From: JBGTBQ01 sp041749275
Lineage (GTDB): Bacteria > Acidobacteriota > Blastocatellia > Pyrinomonadales > Pyrinomonadaceae
Direction of reading: 5' to 3'
Length of the DNA: 10,175 nucleotides
Assembly (NCBI GenBank): GCA_041749275.1
Contig: JBGTBQ010000019.1
Span: 1-10,175, forward strand
The first letter of the stretch is position 1; each line of letters begins with the position of its first letter. The translations under genes were made by a program, and so were the position numbers. Shown here piece by piece: positions 5,764 to 10,175 of this stretch. The notes under the pieces are model-generated. The model saw only the letters and a list, made by a program, of their open reading frames with translations, was not told the DNA's origin and made no database searches.

Positions 5764-6999
5764 CTAGCACAGCGAACTTTCTTGAAGAACCACGATAAAC
5801 TCTTGTGTCATCGTATTATCTTTTGCGCCGGCTACATTTGTCGGGCTATTCTTATAAGGCATTCGCTTGTTGGGGATATTGCGAACGATTGTTTCGACGT
5901 GACGAAAATTATTTTCCGCGAAAAAATCAATCGTAATTTTGTCAGTCGGCAAACTCACGCCTTTCACTTTACGATTGCCGACGACAAAACAGGCGAAACC
6001 TTTTTTTCCGACCACCTGAGCAACATTTTTAATTGACTTTCTATAATCGACGTAGAAACTTGATACTTCTAAAGCGCGTTTCTCGTCCTTCTCGGAAACC
6101 TTCTCAAGCGTTTCTCGCAAAACCTTTGATTCAAAGCTAAACAGTTCTTTGCTGGTCTTACCACCAAGCAAATTATTATCGAGCGACTTAACATCTTTAA
6201 AGTCAAGCCACTGATTCGATAACCTAGAAAATTGTCCGTAAGCAACCGTTGTGCGCGAATCGCCGTAAGGCGGCGAAGTCAAAATTAAATCGAAGTCAGA
6301 ATCAAAAAGCGTTTCACTCGAACTATTGCGAACAACTATCGTTTCAGAAGGCTTTCGATCTTCAGTAAAGGTTTTCAAACCTTTTCGATTGCGAGCGAGT
6401 TTTGCTTCTATCGTGCCGAAAACGTCAGGTTGAAAACGCTCAAGCTGTTTGTCGTTCATTCGGTATAACTTAAATTCGCTATTGCGCGTCCACGACACTT
6501 CGCGCACAGTTTCACTAAAAGCGACTTTGAAAAAATTCCGCACGTCGATTTCAGTAATTGCGGCAATATATTTTTTGACGATTGCCAAATCTTGCTGAAC
6601 GGACGCGCCAAACCAAAAATCAAGGTTCGGAAAAACGGGCAATTCGATTTCAGCTTTCACGTCGTTAAATCTCGCGGCAAACAAAAAGTCGTTAAAGTTT
6701 TTCAGGTATAAATCTAGTGTCTGCAAATTGATGACAGTTGTTTTCGCCTTTGCAATCAAACACGCAAGCGGATTCAGGTCAACCCCAAACGCCGAAACAC
6801 CGCGCAAATTCGCCTCGACCAGAGAAGTACCCGTGCCGCAAAACGGGTCAAGCACGCGCCGCGCATTACGCCCGTATTTTTCAAGCAACCGCCCGGCAAC
6901 TTGCGGAATCATCATCGCCGGATACGAATGAAAACAATGGGTATAAGTTTTCGTGTTCGAGCGGCGAAAATCCCAACTCTCATCGATATACTTTCTCAT
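5764..6999 (-). CDS. DNA methyltransferase with DPFCGTGT and TSPPY motifs
   Basis: A 411-aa S-adenosylmethionine-dependent DNA amino-methyltransferase (N4-cytosine or N6-adenine). From the ATG at 6999: YTHCFHSYPAMMIPQVA at 19-35, a stretch common before motif I in such enzymes; DPFCGTGTS at 51-59 (motif I, AdoMet binding); GVDLNPLACL (motif II); and TSPPYGDSR at 241-249 (motif IV, catalytic). About 180 residues separate motifs I and IV, so the target-recognition part may lie between them. I prefer ATG 6999 over the TTG at 7026 because GAGAAA lies just upstream of it. The gene is clearly more AT-rich than its neighbours (A/T-run-rich codons for Lys, Asn and Phe), which suggests horizontal transfer. 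No endonuclease gene is visible on either side, so it is a solitary methylase or the remnant of a restriction-modification pair. The target sequence cannot be read from the protein. Confidence 0.85.
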   Translation of the reverse strand: MRKYIDESWDFRRSNTKTYTHCFHSYPAMMIPQVAGRLLEKYGRNARRVLDPFCGTGTSLVEANLRGVSAFGVDLNPLACLIAKAKTTVINLQTLDLYLKNFNDFLFAARFNDVKAEIELPVFPNLDFWFGASVQQDLAIVKKYIAAITEIDVRNFFKVAFSETVREVSWTRNSEFKLYRMNDKQLERFQPDVFGTIEAKLARNRKGLKTFTEDRKPSETIVVRNSSSETLFDSDFDLILTSPPYGDSRTTVAYGQFSRLSNQWLDFKDVKSLDNNLLGGKTSKELFSFESKVLRETLEKVSEKDEKRALEVSSFYVDYRKSIKNVAQVVGKKGFACFVVGNRKVKGVSLPTDKITIDFFAENNFRHVETIVRNIPNKRMPYKNSPTNVAGAKDNTMTQEFIVVLQESSLC

Positions 7000-7119
7000 A
7001 TCAATTTCTCGCGGTGCGCGAAACAAAGTGGCAACACGCTTTCAATCGTCCGAAAAGCCGTGCCGTGATTTCTCGCCGCGGAGTCAGAGGGTGAAAACCG
7101 ACCTAGAATAACCACGGCA

Positions 7120-7214
7120 TAATTGTAGCCTCTGCCGATCTTTCTTATCAGGATGACGGCAAAGCCATGATGACCGTCGCCGTTGAAGTCGTCTTCGACG
7201 TAATGTTGCCTCGC
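7120..7214 (-). pseudogene. Possible FG-GAP/EF-hand-like repeat remnant
   Basis: In an unbroken stretch on the minus strand (stops at 7215-7217 and 6996-6998) the sequence VEDDFNGDGHHGFAVILI is read, with DFNGDG at 7190-7173. DFNGDG followed by a hydrophobic AV-I stretch is typical of calcium-binding FG-GAP/VCBS repeats. There is no start codon with a ribosome binding site and no second repeat, so this is a decayed fragment at best and may be chance. Confidence 0.2.
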
Positions 7215-7233
7215 TCAACCGCCCGCGCCAACA

Positions 7234-7518
7234 GGGTGTGCGTAGATTCGCGGCCACGCCCACACCCCGCGACTTGAATTTTGAGGCCGCTACGCCGCCC
7301 ACCTTTTCAACAACGTAGCGGCCTCGTTGCGGCACAGGTCGGCACCCGCTCCCCTCAAGCTAAGTGCCGACCGTGCCCGCGTGGGATGATGCGCGCCTCA
7401 CCCTTCGCGCTCATCCCGGCTTGAGGCCGTCGCTCTGCCCGTTTCGGCGGCCTCGACCGGCACACCCGCGCCCCCCGCAGGCGTGCCTCGCTGGATACGC
7501 GCCGGCATGAGGGGCGCG
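7234..7518. repeat. Array of seven consecutive GC-rich inverted repeats
   Basis: The gap between the methyltransferase and the regulator holds seven hairpins in a row: 7234-7267 (GGGTGTGCGT arm, 2-nt bulge), 7283-7325 (perfect 12-bp GAGGCCGCTACG), 7337-7372 (perfect 9-bp GGTCGGCAC), 7383-7417 (12 bp, one bulge, GGGATGA/TCATCCC plus GCGCG), 7423-7454 (7-bp GAGGCCG), 7459-7487 (GGCAC/GTGCC) and 7498-7518 (6-bp CGCGCC). Hairpins 2-4 and 5-7 look like two diverged copies of one unit: each begins TTGAGGCCG, has GCGGCCTCG in the second arm, then GGCAC...GTGCC, then a GCGC-rich stem. It starts 11 nt past the regulator stop codon, so it may be its 3' UTR and terminator, a structured RNA, or a tandem mobile repeat. 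Confidence 0.75.
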
Positions 7519-7528
7519 CACCCGTTAG

Positions 7529-9475
7529 CTATTCTTTCCTTAATAGCCTCTCGATGGTGTCAACGATTGCGCCCACGTCCCGTGGCTTTCTCAGAAACAC
7601 ATCCGCGCCGGCCTCGCGGGCCTCCAGCTCGTGCTCGCCCGCGGAAAACATGATGATCGGCGTCTGTTGCCGGTGGGGGATTTGTCGGGCATAGCGCACC
7701 AGCTCAAGGCCGTTGATGCCGGGCAGATGGTTGTCGAACATCAGAAGGTCATAACGGGCGTTGCTCGCTATCCTCGTCAGTGCGACCACTCCATTAACGC
7801 ACGTCACCACGCGAAAGCCTGCCATTTCCAAAGTGTCTTTTACTGCTTCGGCCACGATCTTATGATCTTCGACGTGCAGAATGACGGCGGCTTGCGTGGC
7901 TTTGGGGAGGATGCACTTTTGAGTGTTGCGCGGGCTGCTGATTCGGGCGGTGCGACGTTTACGCGGCTTCGCGGTGATACTGCCGGCGCGCGTGTTCGTC
8001 CGTAGGTGCTGCAAAGCTTGATGGCGTGAAGTTAGAAGCGCCCGCAAGCTGTTATGGTGTGGAAACCCTAACAGACGCGCCGCGCGGGTCAGTACCCCTT
8101 CCGCCTCCCTCAACGCGCGCTCGATCCAATACGCCTCATAGCGTTCTATCTCGGCCCAAAAGTCGAAGTTTCGCCAACTCGTGCGCGACTTAAATTCTCG
8201 ATGACCTTTGTCCTCTGTCGCCGGCGCGAGGATGGTATCGGCTCTGCGTAGCACGATGAGCGCGCACTTATTCAAGCGGTCACGGGTCTCCGGGTACTGC
8301 GATTTAGAAAGCAGGTCAGCGGCTCGCTGATACATCTCGGAGAGGTCGCGGGCGGAGAACAGATCGCCTATTTCCTCAATGGCCGCGAGTAGAGCATGAC
8401 CCGCGCCTTCGCGGTCGCCCGCCTGCTCGGCTATGACAACTGCTTGTTGGAGCATCAGCCGGGCGTGCTGGTGGCGGCCTAAGCGTGCGAGCGCCGTTCC
8501 CTGTGTGGTTAGGGCTTCCGCCAATAGCTGCTGCTCTCCGCCCTTTTGGAGTGCTTCAACCGCCATGCGCGCGATTCGCTCGGCTTCGATGTTGCGGCCT
8601 TCGGCAAGTAAAACCTTAGCGCGAGTTTCATCAACTTGGGCGACGTGGAGACTTTTAAGATTGACCAGCAGGCGGCGCGCGGTGTTAAGGTGCTCGTGTG
8701 CTTCAGCGTATTTGCCAACCAGCGAGAAAAGCGATCCCAAGTTGTTTTCGACACACGCGCGGTAACGATTATGACCGACCTGCTCGAAGTAGTGGCTTGC
8801 GGCTGCAAACTCGACGAGGGCGCGGTCTGTGTAATCCTCCCGGCGCTCCGCCGCCCCTAAGTTTTTTAACGCGGTGGCACGCTCGTTGTGTAATTTGCCT
8901 CTGAGAGCATCTCCCCCGCTCGCCTCAACAAATGGCTCGGCCTCCATCAAAATGCGAAGGGAGTCGTTGTAGCGGGTGGCGGTGCTCTCGACAATCGCGG
9001 AGCGCAGTAGCGTCACCGCCATCTGGTAGGTGTCTTGTTCGGTGAGATGTGAGCGCGCGGTTCCCAAAATCACCCGCGCGTCGTCGAGCGCGCCTTCACG
9101 CCAGTAGCAGTATGCGAGGTCGGTTAAAGCTTCCGCTGCCTTCACCCGCTCCTGTAAGGCTTCAAAGCTCCTGACGCTCTCGCTAATGAGGTTCTTGGCT
9201 CTCTCCTGCGCGCCCTCGACTTGGCGCGTGCTGCCTATCCATCCGACCAACACGCCGACGCGCAAAAGCAACTCCGCCGCCGCGCGGTCGTCTAGCCCTT
9301 CGGTTTGTGGCCGCTCCCCGATCTGCTGCCAGAGGTCACCCAACGCCTCGCGGGCCGCGTGGTAGCTTCCTGATTCCTCAAGCCTCTTAGCGTATTCGCA
9401 CCTGAGCAATGCCCGCTCGGTGCAACTCAGGGCGTCATCGTTAATCTGGCACAGTAGTCGAGCCTCTAATTCCAT
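7529..9475 (-). CDS. TPR-repeat regulator with Fis-type HTH and C-terminal receiver domain
   Basis: A cytosolic regulator of 648 aa. Residues 1 to about 420 are helical TPR-like repeats (for example NLGSLFSLVGKYAEAHEHLN and ALARLGRHQHARLMLQQAV), the usual fold for binding peptides or partner proteins. At about 445-491, YEAYWIERALREAEGVLTRA followed by ARLLGFPHHNSLRALL matches the Fis-type helix-turn-helix. After a basic Ser/Pro-rich linker comes a response-regulator receiver domain (about 530-648) with the acidic pair ED (536-537), phospho-acceptor D581 in MFDNHLPG, S611 and K630 in LRKP. All receiver residues are present. No histidine kinase gene lies nearby. ATG at 9475 was chosen over the one at 9538, because the latter lies in an inverted repeat and has no ribosome binding site, while AAAGG precedes 9475. 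It is divergent from a small exported-peptide gene. Receiver at the C-terminus after a Fis HTH is the reverse of the usual order. Confidence 0.85.
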   Translation of the reverse strand: MELEARLLCQINDDALSCTERALLRCEYAKRLEESGSYHAAREALGDLWQQIGERPQTEGLDDRAAAELLLRVGVLVGWIGSTRQVEGAQERAKNLISESVRSFEALQERVKAAEALTDLAYCYWREGALDDARVILGTARSHLTEQDTYQMAVTLLRSAIVESTATRYNDSLRILMEAEPFVEASGGDALRGKLHNERATALKNLGAAERREDYTDRALVEFAAASHYFEQVGHNRYRACVENNLGSLFSLVGKYAEAHEHLNTARRLLVNLKSLHVAQVDETRAKVLLAEGRNIEAERIARMAVEALQKGGEQQLLAEALTTQGTALARLGRHQHARLMLQQAVVIAEQAGDREGAGHALLAAIEEIGDLFSARDLSEMYQRAADLLSKSQYPETRDRLNKCALIVLRRADTILAPATEDKGHREFKSRTSWRNFDFWAEIERYEAYWIERALREAEGVLTRAARLLGFPHHNSLRALLTSRHQALQHLRTNTRAGSITAKPRKRRTARISSPRNTQKCILPKATQAAVILHVEDHKIVAEAVKDTLEMAGFRVVTCVNGVVALTRIASNARYDLLMFDNHLPGINGLELVRYARQIPHRQQTPIIMFSAGEHELEAREAGADVFLRKPRDVGAIVDTIERLLRKE

Positions 9476-9492
9476 GTGAGGGTTTGCCTTTC

Positions 9493-9524
9493 TATCTGTT
9501 CGCAAGTAGGGTTGCGGACAGATA
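9493..9524. promoter_or_regulatory. Hairpin directly upstream of the regulator start
   Basis: TATCTGTTCGCAA (9493-9505) and TTGCGGACAGATA (9512-9524) form a 13-bp stem, 12 positions Watson-Crick and one T-G, with a 6-nt loop. It ends 17 nt before the regulator ATG and directly abuts its ribosome binding site, so it could be a 5' UTR control element or a dyad-symmetric operator. Confidence 0.7.
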
Positions 9525-9530
9525 CACGAA

Positions 9531-9566
9531 AGGCGCATCTAACAGGCTAAGTGTTAAGATGCGCCT
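9531..9566. promoter_or_regulatory. Second inverted repeat in the divergent intergenic region
   Basis: AGGCGCATCT (9531-9540) and AGATGCGCCT (9557-9566) are perfect 10-bp complements; AACA/TGTT extends this to 14 bp with a single-base bulge and the loop GGCTAAG. It lies 6 bp from the previous hairpin. It may be an operator, a bidirectional terminator or an RNA element. Confidence 0.75.
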
Positions 9567-9589
9567 CAATGAGTCCATCTGGTGATGTC

Positions 9590-9611
9590 GGCTGGCTTTT
9601 AGGAGCCGGCC
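9590..9611. promoter_or_regulatory. Third hairpin, before the small-peptide gene
   Basis: GGCTGGC (9590-9596) pairs with GCCGGCC (9605-9611), 6 Watson-Crick pairs and one T-G, with an 8-nt loop. It lies about 50 bp before the peptide gene, just upstream of its likely -10 box, and does not look like a terminator. Confidence 0.5.
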
Positions 9612-9616
9612 ACAAC

Positions 9617-9622
9617 TACAAT
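9617..9622 (+). promoter_or_regulatory. Possible -10 box of the small-peptide gene
   Basis: TACAAT is followed by a T-run and gives a leader of about 33 nt to the ATG at 9663. No good -35 box is present 16-18 bp upstream, so activation by a regulator is conceivable. The same hexamer is the -10 of the promoter at 5243. Confidence 0.4.
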
Positions 9623-9662
9623 TTTTTGCTTTCAGCTCAACTCAACTTTCAGGAGACAAACT

Positions 9663-9917
9663 ATGCGTAACTTACGAACCCTCTGCGCGTCCGTCGTGTT
9701 GGCTCTCGTCCTCACGACTCCCGCGTTCGCCGGCGACATGCACACCGGGATCACGAATCCGCCGCCGGCCCAGCAAGGCAACATTCACACCGGCGTCACA
9801 GATTCGCCGACCCAGCAAGGCGACATCCATACCGGCGTGGCTGAGTCAGAACCGGAAGCGGGCACCGTGACGGAGATCGCGCTCAACCTGCTGCAAAGCT
9901 TGTTGTCCCTGTTCTAG
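9663..9917 (+). CDS. Small exported peptide with three HTG repeats
   Basis: An 84-aa product I cannot assign to a named family. Residues 1-23 are a classic signal peptide (basic MRNLR, hydrophobic core, TPAFA before the cut), leaving about 61 mature residues. These hold three imperfect repeats starting at G24, G39 and G53: GDMHTGITNPPPAQQ, GNIHTGVTDSPTQQ and GDIHTGVAESEPE. The tail TEIALNLLQSLLSLF is an amphipathic or membrane-seeking helix ending at the last residue. The ribosome binding site AGGAG (9651-9655) is 7 nt from the ATG, so the gene is well supported in spite of its size. No cysteines occur in the mature part, which rules out a disulfide toxin. It is divergent from the TPR/receiver regulator. 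A signalling peptide, a surface-active peptide or a metal-binding (His) peptide are possible; the choice among these is inference. Confidence 0.8.
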   Translation: MRNLRTLCASVVLALVLTTPAFAGDMHTGITNPPPAQQGNIHTGVTDSPTQQGDIHTGVAESEPEAGTVTEIALNLLQSLLSLF

Positions 9918-10037
9918 TCGGGGCGGACAATTCAAACTGTCTTGGCTGCCATGAGGATCACGGGGCGGCGCGGTCAATGTGTGTCCGGCGCGCGATAATA
10001 TACACTAAATTTTGCATAGAGGTTAAAAATTTTCGGC
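9918..10037. other. Gap with an AT-rich stretch before the transposase end
   Basis: No gene is seen. 9997-10033 (GATAATATACACTAAATTTT and on) is strongly AT-rich against the GC-rich surroundings and may mark the IS border or insertion target. No clear terminator or terminal inverted repeat was found. Confidence 0.35.
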
Positions 10038-10175
10038 TCATGTGTAGCCAGTTTGCGCTGAGGGGCGTGGGCAGCACATCCGCTGAATCAACTCAGCCGT
10101 GATCCGCTTGGCGTTGGTCATCGCCTCGTAAGTCGCCACATAGAGATGCAGGTACTGCTTATGCACGCCCCGAAA
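10038..10175 (-). CDS. Probable transposase, C-terminal end, cut by window edge
   Basis: The last 45 codons of a gene running in from the right: FRGVHKQYLHLYVATYEAMT followed by NAKRITAELIQRMCCPRPSA. The FRGVHKQYLHLYVATYE pattern resembles the C-terminal end of DDE transposases of the IS1595/ISXO2 type, where a (F/H)xGV-(S/H)xxYLxxYxxEF block is usual. The catalytic residues are outside the window, so intactness cannot be judged. The polar RPSAQTGYT end may be beyond the conserved domain. It would be the second transposase trace in the window. Confidence 0.5.
   Translation of the reverse strand, partial: FRGVHKQYLHLYVATYEAMTNAKRITAELIQRMCCPRPSAQTGYT

Noticed and set aside
7084..7335. Minus-strand 83-codon frame across the first hairpins
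   Set aside because: Its Arg-rich low-information product runs through inverted repeats, and no ribosome binding site is seen.
7283..7518. Integron attC sites
   Set aside because: The hairpins are not flanked by proper GTTRRRY/RYYYAAC core sites, and no cassette genes or integrase are present.
8433..8860. Plus-strand frames within the regulator gene
   Set aside because: They are antisense to continuous TPR coding sequence and lack start signals.
9663..9917. Type I toxin or bacteriocin
   Set aside because: A true cleavable signal peptide, a repeat body without Cys and no GG leader or neighbouring immunity or transport gene make this unlikely, though the hydrophobic tail was suggestive.
1..10175. 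tRNA, rRNA or riboswitch genes
   Set aside because: No cloverleaf, rRNA core sequence or known riboswitch consensus was recognised on either strand by eye.

Overview
The window is a GC-rich bacterial chromosome segment, mostly single-copy housekeeping and envelope genes on the minus strand with accessory DNA on the right. The long regulator that ends in a Fis-like helix-turn-helix plus receiver, the 7-bp tandem repeats at gene ends and the codon bias remind me of Acidobacteriota (Blastocatellia-like). That placement is recall and inference, not proof.

Left part (1-5271). Reading leftwards on the minus strand come pyrE (orotate phosphoribosyltransferase), truA (tRNA pseudouridine synthase) and the first 50 codons of a uppS-like cis-prenyltransferase that is cut by the window edge and has Ala where the catalytic Asp belongs. 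A DnaQ-like DEDDh exonuclease with an N-terminal helical domain is divergent from pyrE. Next, on the minus strand, come two tandem DedA/VTT-family membrane proteins and a secreted, probably beta-barrel envelope protein with a clear sigma70-type promoter. A striking 21-copy TTCATCC-type heptamer tract fills the pyrE-truA gap. It supplies the pyrE stop codon and the truA start codon, and an inverted four-copy satellite encodes part of the TruA N-terminus. Smaller heptamer tracts of other sequence sit at the ends of the exonuclease and DedA genes.

Middle (5300-7530). This is accessory DNA: a truncated transposase with an intact ribosome binding site, an AT-rich DNA methyltransferase with no visible restriction partner, a doubtful FG-GAP-like remnant, and about 285 bp packed with seven consecutive GC-rich inverted repeats, part of which looks like a diverged tandem duplication.

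Right part (7529-10175). A large TPR / Fis-HTH / receiver protein is transcribed leftwards. Divergent from it is a small gene for an 84-residue exported peptide with three GD(M/I)HTG-type repeats. The roughly 190 bp between them holds two strong hairpins next to the regulator start and a third before the peptide gene. TPR regulator plus exported repeat peptide resembles the logic of peptide-sensing systems and is my best candidate for an undescribed system, but the functional link is inference. The window ends in the C-terminal part of a probable transposase.
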